Shown here piece by piece: positions 38,493 through 48,717 of a stretch of DNA of 56,444 nt. This DNA comes from Mammaliicoccus sciuri. GTDB lineage: Bacteria; Bacillota; Bacilli; Staphylococcales; Staphylococcaceae. The DNA lies in NCBI RefSeq assembly GCF_002901825.1, contig NZ_PPQD01000004.1, positions 1 to 56,444 of the forward strand, in the 5' to 3' direction. How positions within the stretch are numbered: position 1 is the stretch's first letter; the number at the start of each line of letters is the position of its first letter. Both the position numbers and the translations under genes were made by a program. The notes beneath the pieces are model-generated. The model was not told the DNA's origin, did not search any database, and saw only the letters and a program-made list of their open reading frames with translations.

Positions 38493-40367
38493 CTAGCTTA
38501 TAATAATGCTTTTCACATCTTCTAAATAGTCATCTTCAATCATTGGTTTTAAGTTCTCACCATCTATAGCATTTAACATAACTTCTTCTTTTTCTTTTAA
38601 TCTATTATATATAGCTTTATCTATAAATCCTTTATGGGCTCTATCCCCATCTGATAATAAATAATAATACCTAGTATATTGATTATCACTTAGTCCTAAG
38701 CGATGTATTCTATCACGTGATTGCAACATAAAAGTGAGATTGAAATTGTATTCAAAATATATAGCATCATGAACTGTTTGGTGTAAAGAAATAGATTCCC
38801 CTAATGTATTTGGATTTGAGATTAATACTTGCACATCACCATTTCTAAAATTATTTATCATATTTACTCTATCTTCTTTTGGTGTTTCTCCATAAATCAA
38901 AATTGAGTTAATTCCATTTTCCAATAATCTTTTATTGATTTTATTCATAGTTCCTACAAACAAGCCCCAGACTAGTACCTTTTTACCTTGGTTAACCAAT
39001 TGTAGTATCAATTCGATTCCTTTTTCAAATTTAGGAGATTTCATGTTTTTTAAATCAAAGGTATGATAAATTTCTTGTCTAATTCGTTTTTCCTCTGATT
39101 TATTTAATGCTTTATTGATATCAAAATTCAACTCATCATTTAATAATCCTAATTCACTATAGTTAATTGTTTTTAATAATAATTCTGGATTTGTTGACGC
39201 TTGTAAAAGTCTTATATATATAGCTAGTATCCCTGGTTCATTATCATAAATTGCTTCTGCTAATGATTGCTGTAAATTACTAGGATTAACGATTAATATG
39301 TTATCTTGATCAGCTTCAGGCACTTCTAAATCTTTCTTATTAGTACGCCAGAAAAATGGTTGTAGTTTTTCATTCACTTCATATACATTTGGATTTAGCA
39401 AATCAGCAATACTCCATCCAAAATAACTATCATATTCATCTTTATATAAAATATTCAAAAAATTATATATATCTTGATAACTATTAGGGATGGGGGTCCC
39501 AGTTAGAACATATCGATAATACGATTTTAGACCTAGATTAAGAGCATGACCTGCTCTACTACTCTGAGTTCCTTTAATTCTATGCACTTCATCATAAACT
39601 ATCATTGTTTTTTCATTAATCAGTTCATTCAAAACACTTTTATATTTTTTTAAAGCTTCATAGTTTAAAACAACAACATTTGCACTACCCCATTCAGTTC
39701 TAATTTTACCAAGATCATTAAATTTTTTATCTCTTAAATTCATAAATTCTAAATTTCTTTTATTTTGAAAAACCTCAATAAATTCTGAACGCCATGCTTC
39801 AAATGCATTTATTGGAGATATAACTAATAATTTGTCAATTTTATTTTGACTAGTACTTGATAAATAAGCAAATGTACCATACATCATTGCTGTCTTGCCT
39901 GCACCCGGAACAGAGAAGTTAGCAGCTCTTTTCATAATCGATAAATAAAAGCTTGCTCTTAATTGAATTGGTTTTAATGGTCTTGTAATTTCATTGTCTA
40001 AGATTTTTTTGAATTCTAAAAGTTCATTTTGCCATCTCTTATCATCTTCTTTTATAGTTAAACCTGCTACTATTTGTTCATTAATCGCATAAGTCTTTCT
40101 TCGAATTAAATCTGTGATTTTTGGATCTACTAAAACTTCAGGTCTTGAAATTTTTGTTAAAGCTTTGTTTAAATCATTAACTATTTTTTCTAATTGAATA
40201 TGAGATAAATTATCTTCCAGAATATAGTCATCAAAATCAGAAAAATAACTATTAAACTTATTTAATACTCTTTGAACTTTTTTGTTCAAAAGATCCTTCT
40301 CAATACTATCTATGAATATGATTTGATTATTGATTTCTAATAATTGTACCTTAGATTTCATTTTCAT
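38493..40367 (-). CDS. SNF2-family helicase-like ATPase
   Basis: 624-residue superfamily 2 ATPase. After about 130 residues of unrecognised N-terminus come the Q/Ia region and Walker A FSVPGAGKTAMMYG (about 151-164). The Walker B is MIVYDEVHRIKG, motif III LTGTPIPNSYQDIYNFLN, and the helicase C-terminal part has KVLVWGLFVGTMNKI and LISNPNTLGESISLHQ. It ends with LQSRDRIHRLGLSDNQYTRY, the QxxxRxxRxGQ-type motif VI of SNF2 proteins. It overlaps the ParB-like gene by 17 bp. Double-stranded DNA translocation is typical of the family; its partner here is probably the type III pair. It is not a canonical DISARM or Dnd helicase by anything I can see. Confidence 0.8.
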   Translation of the reverse strand: MKMKSKVQLLEINNQIIFIDSIEKDLLNKKVQRVLNKFNSYFSDFDDYILEDNLSHIQLEKIVNDLNKALTKISRPEVLVDPKITDLIRRKTYAINEQIVAGLTIKEDDKRWQNELLEFKKILDNEITRPLKPIQLRASFYLSIMKRAANFSVPGAGKTAMMYGTFAYLSSTSQNKIDKLLVISPINAFEAWRSEFIEVFQNKRNLEFMNLRDKKFNDLGKIRTEWGSANVVVLNYEALKKYKSVLNELINEKTMIVYDEVHRIKGTQSSRAGHALNLGLKSYYRYVLTGTPIPNSYQDIYNFLNILYKDEYDSYFGWSIADLLNPNVYEVNEKLQPFFWRTNKKDLEVPEADQDNILIVNPSNLQQSLAEAIYDNEPGILAIYIRLLQASTNPELLLKTINYSELGLLNDELNFDINKALNKSEEKRIRQEIYHTFDLKNMKSPKFEKGIELILQLVNQGKKVLVWGLFVGTMNKINKRLLENGINSILIYGETPKEDRVNMINNFRNGDVQVLISNPNTLGESISLHQTVHDAIYFEYNFNLTFMLQSRDRIHRLGLSDNQYTRYYYLLSDGDRAHKGFIDKAIYNRLKEKEEVMLNAIDGENLKPMIEDDYLEDVKSIIIS

Positions 40368-41640
40368 AAATATCTATTAACTCTCTACTATTATTATTTA
40401 TTTTAATTAACATTTCTCTGATTTCTTTTAGTTGCTTTTGGTTGAATTGTTCAAACGTGAGATTACTAGGTAATCCATTACCCCTCTCCATATCATTCAA
40501 ACTATCTGATATAGATTCGATATTTTCTATAAATGTTTCAACATTAGCATTTCTTTTACTTTTATCGACAACTTTTTTATATGCGGAATTCACTTCCCTT
40601 AACTGTGGGACTGAATTGCTTAAGGTACTCTTTAAATCCGAAGTTGACGTAATTTTACTTTCTTCTAAATTATCTCTTAAACCATCTATGGCAGTCTCAA
40701 CTTCTTCACTAAATTGATCATGACCTTGATTTGAAAAAACTATATTTTCGAAATAGTCTCTTCCTGCATAGGCACGAGTACTTGTTCCAGATTGGATTTG
40801 TAATAAGACAAAGCTAAAAAACTTTTCGATAGCATCTTCCAATGAAGGACCACCTTTTGGATAAGCTTTTTTAAGTTTAGGTACCGCTTCTTCAAATAAA
40901 GAATATATTCCTGTATCTTTTACAATATAGTATGAGTTTTCTTGAGCATTAATAAAATCCAAAAATTTTCTTATTAATTTCGCAGAACCTAATTGTTTTT
41001 CAATTGTTTTCTTACTTTTATTTGATTCTTTTGCATAATCTGCTATCGTCATTAATTTTTCAACTTCAATTGTCTGATATATATCAACTGCTTCATCTAC
41101 TTTATCATAATCTTGTTTTCCCTCTATACCCATTTGAATAGCTAATTCTAATTGTTTTATCTTAGCACGATCAGTTTTCTTATCATATGTAAAAGGAAGA
41201 ATAACGGCTTCAAAATAGAATGTGTTCCCAGTTTCTTGTTCTAACTGTCGAAGTGCAGTAAATCGCCTGTTTCCATCTATTACTCTACCATCATCTAATA
41301 CATAACCAAACACTTGCTGACCCTTATCTTTAATAGATTTTTTAGTGTTTTTTAATGCCGTACTGTTTGTTTCAAATATCATATTTTCAATACTTTTATT
41401 ATAATTACTATCTTCAAACTCATAAGCAACTTTTATGTCATCGCTAACTCGAGAAATTACAGAAGCTATCCTCCCATTTCGATCATTATAATATAAGTAT
41501 TTTAGTGGTATTCTATAAACTTCTAAAGTGTCTTGATTTAAATCAGTTATCGTTGTTGGTAATTTAGGTTTTGCTCCTGTCTTATCAACTAATCCCGCTT
41601 CTACTTTTTCTAACAATGAAATTTTCTTTGTTTTTTCCAT
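40351..41640 (-). CDS. ParB/Srx-like N-terminal domain protein
   Basis: 429-residue protein with a ParB/sulfiredoxin-type fold in its first third. VLDDGRVIDGNRRFTALRQL (about 115-134) is the ParB-like nucleotide-binding motif (GxxRxxA/T). MTIADYAKESNKSKKTIEKQ (about 196-215) looks like a helix-turn-helix. The C-terminal half is helical with predicted coiled-coil character. Similar ParB-type proteins occur in the Dnd (DndB) and Dpd (DpdB) modification systems. AAGGGGAA precedes the ATG. It is 11 bp after res and overlaps the SNF2 gene, so it is within the operon. It is far from any chromosome-partition context; its role in the defence complex is open. Confidence 0.75.
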   Translation of the reverse strand: MEKTKKISLLEKVEAGLVDKTGAKPKLPTTITDLNQDTLEVYRIPLKYLYYNDRNGRIASVISRVSDDIKVAYEFEDSNYNKSIENMIFETNSTALKNTKKSIKDKGQQVFGYVLDDGRVIDGNRRFTALRQLEQETGNTFYFEAVILPFTYDKKTDRAKIKQLELAIQMGIEGKQDYDKVDEAVDIYQTIEVEKLMTIADYAKESNKSKKTIEKQLGSAKLIRKFLDFINAQENSYYIVKDTGIYSLFEEAVPKLKKAYPKGGPSLEDAIEKFFSFVLLQIQSGTSTRAYAGRDYFENIVFSNQGHDQFSEEVETAIDGLRDNLEESKITSTSDLKSTLSNSVPQLREVNSAYKKVVDKSKRNANVETFIENIESISDSLNDMERGNGLPSNLTFEQFNQKQLKEIREMLIKINNNSRELIDIYENEI

Positions 41641-41651
41641 TTGTATTCCCC

Positions 41652-44606
41652 TTATTCTAAATCAACTAGTTTTTTAATTTCACTATATACATCTTGAGCA
41701 CTGGTAGCTAGTTGATATTTAATATTCAAATTATCAAGCGTACTAAAGAATTTATTTTGAATTTCTCCAATAGATTTATCACCTATACGCATATTCTCTG
41801 CTTTTGTTTCAACAATAAGATACATTGCATCTTGCTCATTACCTTCTATTAAATAGACAAAATCAGGTGTTGTGGTCCCACCAGTGTATTTTGGAACTTG
41901 TATTGCTTTTTTTGGAAGATTACCAAAAACAGTTACATTATTACCATAGTTTCTTTTTAGTAACTCTAACTCTGGAGTAACACTATCATATCTTATTGGT
42001 GGTCTTTCATATAAAAATCGATTGTCATCTTGAATATTATTTTCAACATTAGTTCCTAAATAGTTGGCATCTACCCAATCTTTGAATTCTGAAATATCAG
42101 AATCATAAATAGTTGTAGTAGCAGAAAAATCTAATTTTTTATATTCATAACTTTGACTATATCTTTCTTCAAAACGTTTGTTAAATTCTCTTATTATATT
42201 GTTTAAGCTTAATTCACTTAAGTAACGTTCATCACTATTATATTTTTCTTTTAATACTGATAGTAAACATTTATGCATTATAGAAATTGGTATATTGGTT
42301 TTAAGTACAAGATGTTTTAAAAATTTGCCGTAATTCATATAAATATATTCATTTTTAAAATTATATTCAGTAGTTGATTCCTTAATAACTTGCTTACCAT
42401 CACTATCGCTTTGTACAGATTGATGCACTCTTTCTGGTTGTTGTTTAACAAATAAGCGATTATCATCAAGCAAGCTTTCTATAAAGAAATAAAGTTCATC
42501 TTCATCCATTTTTTTGAATTCTAACATATATCTTTTAGATAAATTTTCCCATAAGAACCTTAATTTATTCCAATTTTCTTTATTTAATTTAATCTTTAAA
42601 GAAGGTTGTTTTTTATTCATATCCCTAACTTTATCTGCTTTTAATTTAGATTCATTAATTTCAGGGTAAAATTCTAATAACCATTCAAACCCAGATTTTT
42701 GCACGCCATCAATTTCTACATCATTTTTAAATTCATTTTTTCTATTTATTAATTTTAAATCATCTAAGTGTTCTAATAGTTTTTCGTCACTAAAATTTGG
42801 TTGAGTTTGTCTTCTATATTCAACAACTTTATTAATCATCTCATCTGTTAATTTTTCTTCATTTAAACTAACATCTACATCTGAATTAATCTCTCCAATT
42901 AGTTTTTCTGCAAATTCTCTTTCATCATAACCAATTAAAAATGATAGCCTACTTGGAAATTCATCTTGTGTTAATCTATGACCAGTCTCATCAACAGGCA
43001 GGCGTAAACCTCTACCTACTTCTTGTATTTTACTGTTTTCAGATCCAGATGTTCTTAGTTTAGAAATAACAAATACATTTGGATTATCCCATCCTTCTCT
43101 CAAAGTCCACTTTGAAAATAAGAATCTTCTAGTAATCCAATCTCCATTTGAGTCCTTGAAACTCAACATCTTTTCTTTGTTTTTAAGTATATCGTTCACT
43201 TCAGCTTGTATTGCTTCTTCTCCTGAACCTCTATCCTCACCAAAGTATCCGGCATGGACCATTTGATTGTCACTAATTAGGCTATCTAATGTTTTTCTTA
43301 AAAAATCCAAATACTCTATTTCTCTTGGTAATTTTTTTACTTCAAATTCTTTTATCAAACTTTTGAGTTTAATTTTCAAAAGTCTTTCGAATGTCTGTTT
43401 TAGCCAACCATCCTTATTTCTATATGAAGAAATAGAATCTATAAAGAATAAAGAAAGAGTTTTAACTTTTGGTTGAAAATTTGATTTTATATTATCTCTC
43501 ATAAAATTATTAATTTCATGAACAAAGTGTTGATTAATAGCATCTCTAATAATATATTCTTGATAACTAGCAGTAAATGTCCCAGGTAATAATTCCATAC
43601 CCTTACTGATTTCTAAATCATTAGATAACATTTTAGATCCAGAATAACTCAAATCACCTTCAAATAAGGGATCAACATTTGCTAAATTCTCTCCTATTCC
43701 CAAAGTCCAACGATTACTTCCTTTTTTCAAAACCAATTCTTTTGACTTAACGCTATCTATAGTATATTTATTTTTCGCCTGTTCGGGTGTTAAATTTGGG
43801 TAGTAAATATCAATGCCTTTCACTAAACCAAGATTAAAACTATCTACAGCATTTAATTCAAATTGGGGTTTACCTCGAAAATAATCTTTAACATATACAG
43901 CTTTCTTTCCGGTTCCCTGTTTTACATCAGGAAAAGTAGCACCAAATCTAACTATCATTTGTGGTTCAAGCTTTTCTATAGCTTGAAAATTCTTTTTATC
44001 TCTTGGAAACCTATGTGGTTCGTCTATTATCAAAATCGGTTTAGTTGCTTTTAAAGCATCTATAGGACTTGAATAATCACTTAATAAAGTTTGATCATAA
44101 TCGTTTCTTGTCATATTTTTTGAATTTAACATACCAGCATTTATAATTAACACTTGGATTTGGTTAGTATTTAAACTACTACTTTCTACGAAATTACTTA
44201 ATTGAGGAGGAAAGTTTTTTCTACCTGATTTTGTATTAAAATCTCCAGCATTTATCATATTTAATTCAATTGATACATTATCATATGGCCCTTGAAAATG
44301 CTCCTTTGCATATGAACTTTCTAAAAAGCTTTTTGTTCCTTCTTTTATAGCTGGACTAGGTACTACTATTACAAATTTAAATATCCCAAATTTTTTATGC
44401 CATTCATACATCATTCTAGAATATACATAAGTTTTACCAGTACCTGTTTCCATTTTAACGTCAATATTTGTATTTTTTTGATACCTAGATTTTATAAGCG
44501 GATTAGAAAATTCACTAGAACTTGCTAAATCTACTCCTAAGAAGTTTTCATTTATTTTTTCTAGTGCTTTTTCTTGATGAGTCAATTCTTCTAAAATAAT
44601 TTTCAT
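41652..44606 (-). CDS. Type III restriction enzyme Res-like helicase-nuclease
   Basis: 984-residue motor and nuclease subunit of a type III restriction system. Walker A is [19 protein letters not shown] (about 51-69), Walker [11 protein letters not shown] (about 190-199), and motif [17 protein letters not shown] (about 528-542). Near the C-terminus, [10 protein letters not shown] and [10 protein letters not shown] (about 915-940) give the PD...E-x-K nuclease site. AGAGGT precedes the ATG. It begins 2 bp after mod. Length is normal for Res. In type III systems Res requires Mod for ATP-driven cleavage between inverted sites. Confidence 0.9.
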   Translation of the reverse strand: MKIILEELTHQEKALEKINENFLGVDLASSSEFSNPLIKSRYQKNTNIDVKMETGTGKTYVYSRMMYEWHKKFGIFKFVIVVPSPAIKEGTKSFLESSYAKEHFQGPYDNVSIELNMINAGDFNTKSGRKNFPPQLSNFVESSSLNTNQIQVLIINAGMLNSKNMTRNDYDQTLLSDYSSPIDALKATKPILIIDEPHRFPRDKKNFQAIEKLEPQMIVRFGATFPDVKQGTGKKAVYVKDYFRGKPQFELNAVDSFNLGLVKGIDIYYPNLTPEQAKNKYTIDSVKSKELVLKKGSNRWTLGIGENLANVDPLFEGDLSYSGSKMLSNDLEISKGMELLPGTFTASYQEYIIRDAINQHFVHEINNFMRDNIKSNFQPKVKTLSLFFIDSISSYRNKDGWLKQTFERLLKIKLKSLIKEFEVKKLPREIEYLDFLRKTLDSLISDNQMVHAGYFGEDRGSGEEAIQAEVNDILKNKEKMLSFKDSNGDWITRRFLFSKWTLREGWDNPNVFVISKLRTSGSENSKIQEVGRGLRLPVDETGHRLTQDEFPSRLSFLIGYDEREFAEKLIGEINSDVDVSLNEEKLTDEMINKVVEYRRQTQPNFSDEKLLEHLDDLKLINRKNEFKNDVEIDGVQKSGFEWLLEFYPEINESKLKADKVRDMNKKQPSLKIKLNKENWNKLRFLWENLSKRYMLEFKKMDEDELYFFIESLLDDNRLFVKQQPERVHQSVQSDSDGKQVIKESTTEYNFKNEYIYMNYGKFLKHLVLKTNIPISIMHKCLLSVLKEKYNSDERYLSELSLNNIIREFNKRFEERYSQSYEYKKLDFSATTTIYDSDISEFKDWVDANYLGTNVENNIQDDNRFLYERPPIRYDSVTPELELLKRNYGNNVTVFGNLPKKAIQVPKYTGGTTTPDFVYLIEGNEQDAMYLIVETKAENMRIGDKSIGEIQNKFFSTLDNLNIKYQLATSAQDVYSEIKKLVDLE

Positions 44607-44608
44607 AA

Positions 44609-46480
44609 TTAATACCTCTTAATTAAATTAACTTTATGGTCTAATTGATTTAAAGCAATTTCCAATTCTCTAATTTCTTCAAAACCAAATGAATAAGGAT
44701 AAATTACAATAGTTTGAACTTTCAATTTATTATTTCCTATCAAATTAATTAGTTCTTTGGTACCTTGACTACTCCATCCTTCGTTAATCATATAAATTTT
44801 ATTATTATTTATAATATTTAATTTATAATTATTTAAATGTAACTCTTTTCTATGCACATCAAACTTATATCCGTCTTTCATCATCCATGTAGCCAATATA
44901 GTTTCATATCCATTTGCTTTTGTGTCTATTCCTAAGCTTGAACCAGAAAATTTACTAATCATATCATCGAATAAATTAGTACTTATATTTTCTATATCGT
45001 CTATTTCTTCGAGCAGTACATTAGAAGGTGTAGTAACATAAAAATGTCTAAATGCAGCTCCATTTTGACCATTATATTTTTTATAGGAACGTTCAATTCT
45101 TTTTCTAGCAATTTGGTCAATGTAGAGATAACCATTTTTAAATGCCTCTTCACTGCCTTTACGAGGTTTTTTCATACCATCATTATCTACAGAATAAGTT
45201 TCTTCATCAATTTGTACCATTATAAATCGTCTATTTGATTTATGCTCTTTATTTATTTTTTGTATAGCTTCAGCAGTTGTTCCTGATCCTGCAAAAAAGT
45301 CTAATATTATAGAATTTTCGTTGGTTGTTGCAATTATTAATTTTTCAATAAGGTCAACAGGTTTTGGAAATGAAAAAATGCCTTGTTCCATCACTTCCTC
45401 AAAGTTTTTTCTTCCAGTTGTAGTCCCTCCATAATTTAATATTGATTGCAAGTATATCTTTCTACGATCATCCATTGGTATAATTAATCTCGGTTGCTTT
45501 TGACCATCACTTCCCCAATATATTAGATCTTGTGATATTAGTTCTTCAATTTTCTCCTTATCCCATTTCCATTGCTTTGTAAATTCTATTCCTGATGGAT
45601 TAGTAATAGTAAAATAATTCTTATGATTTTTATTTTCTTTTTCTGCGTTTACTGCTAAATTTGCGGTATGTAATTCATTTTCTCTGCCAATATACGCTTC
45701 ATTAATCTTATTAAACTCTGTTTTGTCTTTGTTCTTATACCCAATAATTACATATTCATGTACATTCCTAAATCTTGAAACTTGCTTTAAAGTTCCACTT
45801 TTACCTTCTGATTCTTTATTCCATACTAATTGGTCTACTTGACCTTCTCCAAAAATATCATTCATTAGCAATCTTAAATTTGCCTGTTCGTTATCATCAA
45901 TAGACACAAGAATTGTACCATTTTCACTCAACAACTTTTTTGCTAATACTAACCTTGGGTACATAAATGTTAACCATGAAGAATGAGTAGAACGTCCCTC
46001 AATATTTTTAAGTTTTTTCAAATCATCCTCAGAAAGACCAAACATTTCCTGTAATTTTTCATCAGAGTATTTAAATGTATCTGAATATATAAATCCATCA
46101 CTTCCAGTATTATAAGGTGGGTCTATATATATTAAATCAATAGATTTACTATAAGAATCTTGAAGATGTTTTAAAACTTCTAAGTTATCTCCTGTATAGA
46201 AAAGATTTTCTGAATTATTATTACTATTATATTCTATGTTTGGTACAATAACTGAGTTTGGTTTTTCAGTCGCAATCTTCTTAGCATAATTTTTACCTAT
46301 GAAATTTAAAGAATAACCCATAGACAATTCTTCAAAGTTCGATGAATTCAATTCATTTATAAATTTATTCAAGTCAAAAGTTCTATCCTCATTAAAAAAT
46401 TCTGGAAAATTATCATTTAATTTTTGTTCAAATTCATTTTTATCATTTTCATTATTATACTTTCTGTTTTGATATAACAT
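44609..46480 (-). CDS. Type III DNA methyltransferase Mod-like (N6-adenine)
   Basis: 623-residue site-specific methyltransferase. Motif [21 protein letters not shown] (about 118-136), precedes motif [17 protein letters not shown] (about 390-405), the beta-class order used by type III Mod proteins. The variable middle (about 220-370) is the probable target-recognition region. A further region of about 200 residues follows the SAM motif. AAGGAG lies eight bases before the ATG. It is the first complete gene of the operon mod-res-parB-like-SNF2. Recognition sequence cannot be read from the protein. Confidence 0.92.
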   Translation of the reverse strand: MLYQNRKYNNENDKNEFEQKLNDNFPEFFNEDRTFDLNKFINELNSSNFEELSMGYSLNFIGKNYAKKIATEKPNSVIVPNIEYNSNNNSENLFYTGDNLEVLKHLQDSYSKSIDLIYIDPPYNTGSDGFIYSDTFKYSDEKLQEMFGLSEDDLKKLKNIEGRSTHSSWLTFMYPRLVLAKKLLSENGTILVSIDDNEQANLRLLMNDIFGEGQVDQLVWNKESEGKSGTLKQVSRFRNVHEYVIIGYKNKDKTEFNKINEAYIGRENELHTANLAVNAEKENKNHKNYFTITNPSGIEFTKQWKWDKEKIEELISQDLIYWGSDGQKQPRLIIPMDDRRKIYLQSILNYGGTTTGRKNFEEVMEQGIFSFPKPVDLIEKLIIATTNENSIILDFFAGSGTTAEAIQKINKEHKSNRRFIMVQIDEETYSVDNDGMKKPRKGSEEAFKNGYLYIDQIARKRIERSYKKYNGQNGAAFRHFYVTTPSNVLLEEIDDIENISTNLFDDMISKFSGSSLGIDTKANGYETILATWMMKDGYKFDVHRKELHLNNYKLNIINNNKIYMINEGWSSQGTKELINLIGNNKLKVQTIVIYPYSFGFEEIRELEIALNQLDHKVNLIKRY

Positions 46481-46526
46481 TTCCCCACTCCTTATAAATA
46501 ACTTATTAATATTATAATATAAATAA

Positions 46527-46670
46527 CTATAAATTTTTGTACCTTTCTTTTAAAGTCGCTTCTAATTCAAACTTTTCTTTACTTAAGAATTACTTATTTA
46601 CATTCTTAGATAATGACTTTATTAGATACATATACACAAATTGTCTATAGTTATATTTTAATTCACTCAT
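46527..46670 (-). pseudogene. Small ORF upstream of mod, interrupted by a stop codon
   Basis: ATG 46668-46670 follows AAGGAG at 8 nt, an unusually good ribosome site. The frame reads MSELKYNYRQFVYMYLIKSL to a TAA at 46590 (26 residues). The same frame then continues FLSKEKFELEATLKERYKNL to TAG at 46527. A 47-residue protein interrupted by one nonsense change is the simplest reading; a genuine 26-residue peptide is the alternative. It lies 47 bp before mod on the same strand. Confidence 0.45.
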
Positions 46671-47064
46671 GGAACTATCTCCTTATCAAATTTATATAAT
46701 TAATCTTGCACTTTTTTCTAGAAAATCCAATATGTCCCTATAAATAAACATCACTTCTCATCTATAATATATCTATTATATTACATACTATAAATTATAT
46801 ACTAATAATATAAAAGTAAAAATTCAATTAACCTTATTCGCACTATTCATTTCTTATATCAATAATTTATGACTTGTTAATTAGTACCATATTCTTATAC
46901 TCTAATCTTTTTAAATTGTTAAACTGATAATATATTAACAACTACAATAATCTGCAAGCTTAATTTTTTGTATAGCAAAACAAAAAAAGCCAAGCATCTA
47001 TTTCTTTAGTTTGCTTCACTTTCTAGTATAACCTCTCATAATAATTACTTATCTAATTTTGTAC
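46671..47064. other. AT-rich intergenic region upstream of the defence operon
   Basis: Nearly 400 bp, very AT-rich. Around 46978-47020 lies an imperfect hairpin with AAAGTGAAGC and GCTTGGCTTTTTTT on the minus strand, a plausible terminator for the membrane protein gene. The rest probably carries the promoter of the small ORF and mod. I see no other gene. Confidence 0.5.
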
Positions 47065-47898
47065 TTAATAAAACTTTAATTCTTCTTTCTCTATATACCT
47101 TTTTTGATCTTCTAAATTCCTTATATTAATATGTGTTCTTTCATTAATAAGCGTTGAGTGCAACACAATTAAAACAACTACATTAGCTAAATTCAAAATA
47201 GTAAATAGCCATTCATTACCCTCACTTTTGACCAAAGTAGTAATTATGATGCTTAATATAATAAACATAAAAATAGCTGTTAAATACATTAATAATGAAA
47301 CACTGGAATATTTTTTGTCTTCTCTTTTTGCAGAAATATTTTTCCATCTTTTCCACAGACTTTTATTATAAACAAATATCTTTTCAATCAACCGATTTTC
47401 ATTATCTTTCATAGTATATGACTTAACACTATATGCATCCATATGGTTAGTTTTCAATCTATATATGTCTGTTGCAATATCACTTTTGTTTTCTACATGT
47501 ATCATATTTTTTAAATATGATTTTCCAGTCGTTTTATTTTTAAAGACTTCGTTATCCTGTATAATAATTTTGAAATTATTTTTTAGCATTACAATAACTT
47601 GTATAGTTATAATCAAAGTAAATAGACTAAACATTATATTTATAATGGTTGTTAAACCATTAACAGATAATATCATTTCTAAATACTTGTTTTTATTATA
47701 TTGATTACCTTTTGAGAAAATAAAAATGTAATACACCAAAGCTGAGAGCCATACAATTAATGATATTAGTATTAAAAATAATAAATCAATATAAAATATC
47801 GTTTTTCTGGTATCTATCTTTGATGGTATAATTCTATTAATAAGTACTTTCAGCAAAAAAAGTATAAAACCGATTATTGAAGCACCTTTTATAAACAC
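47065..47898 (-). CDS. Hypothetical membrane protein
   Basis: 277 residues. Hydrophobic helices lie near 3-20, 35-62, 82-105, 201-222 and 228-248, with a cytosolic-looking basic region between about 108 and 195 and a charged C-terminus. AGGAGG lies 8 nt before the GTG start at 47896-47898. The gene is AT-rich like the adjacent defence operon and may have arrived with it. I do not recognise the family. Confidence 0.65.
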   Translation of the reverse strand: MFIKGASIIGFILFLLKVLINRIIPSKIDTRKTIFYIDLLFLILISLIVWLSALVYYIFIFSKGNQYNKNKYLEMILSVNGLTTIINIMFSLFTLIITIQVIVMLKNNFKIIIQDNEVFKNKTTGKSYLKNMIHVENKSDIATDIYRLKTNHMDAYSVKSYTMKDNENRLIEKIFVYNKSLWKRWKNISAKREDKKYSSVSLLMYLTAIFMFIILSIIITTLVKSEGNEWLFTILNLANVVVLIVLHSTLINERTHINIRNLEDQKRYIEKEELKFY

Positions 47899-48112
47899 TT
47901 CTAATACCTCCTCTATCTAATTTCTATTGAAGACCCTGTTTTCTCATATGTAATATTCTTTACCTTTTAATTATCTATCTTGGCCAATTTCTTAATAGAT
48001 TGCTTAAATACTAAAATGTTTTACTAAGTCTATAGCGTATTAAAAATGCGACAATATTAAATTGTGATTATATCAACATTAATTAATAAACCATTATCAA
48101 TTTTCTATATTC

Positions 48113-48649
48113 TTACTTAGATTTCTTATTATAAATATTCTTCACAAAATCCTCTTTGAAATCAGTATATTCATTGATACCTGAAGATGTATTTTTTAAG
48201 TAAGACGTTTTTATATCCAAGTATTCTTTTCTTGCTTCTTCATTCGAATTCAAATAGTCTCTAAAAAAGATAAGATTATTCCATATATCTTGTTGATACT
48301 CAACTAAATGAATGAAGTGTGTCTTTACTTGGTATGTTTCATCTGTAAACTTCGCAAGTACGATCTCATTTGGCTTTTCGACTCTTAGTCTTAAAAATTC
48401 AGCCTTTCTAAAGCTATTAAATAGTTCTTCGTCTACTGTCTTAAGATTAGCAACTCCTACGACAATGTCTAATATCGGTTTAGCTGACATCCCCTGTATT
48501 GATGTACTTCCGATATGTTCAATTCGATATTCTTCAAGCTGTGTATGTTTTAATAATTCATTTTTGACTTTAATAAATTCATCATGCCATTTATCTGTAT
48601 ATTTTTCTAACCTAATTTCATCATTCTTTAATCCTAAAATCATAGTCAT
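48113..48649 (-). CDS. GrpB-like nucleotidyltransferase superfamily protein
   Basis: 178-residue protein of the GrpB/UPF0157 family. WHDEFIKVKNELL followed by IEHIGSTSIQGMSAKPILDI (about 43-62) is the conserved family block, with the GS...D-type nucleotidyltransferase pattern. HFIHLVEYQQDIWNNLIFFR and DYLNSNEEARKEY complete it. I start at ATG 48649, with AGGGGGAAG upstream. Its reaction is not established. Confidence 0.87.
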   Translation of the reverse strand: MTMILGLKNDEIRLEKYTDKWHDEFIKVKNELLKHTQLEEYRIEHIGSTSIQGMSAKPILDIVVGVANLKTVDEELFNSFRKAEFLRLRVEKPNEIVLAKFTDETYQVKTHFIHLVEYQQDIWNNLIFFRDYLNSNEEARKEYLDIKTSYLKNTSSGINEYTDFKEDFVKNIYNKKSK

Positions 48650-48717
48650 TTCTTCCCCCTTTTTAATCAATTTTACACAATAATTACACGCAGGTCTTCA
48701 AAATCTATATAATCTCC

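Noticed and set aside
40442-40717. Plus-strand ORFs antisense to the defence operon (also 43267-43476, 43863-44054, 45044-45238)
   Set aside because: Shadows of the minus-strand genes with no ribosome sites or recognisable motifs.
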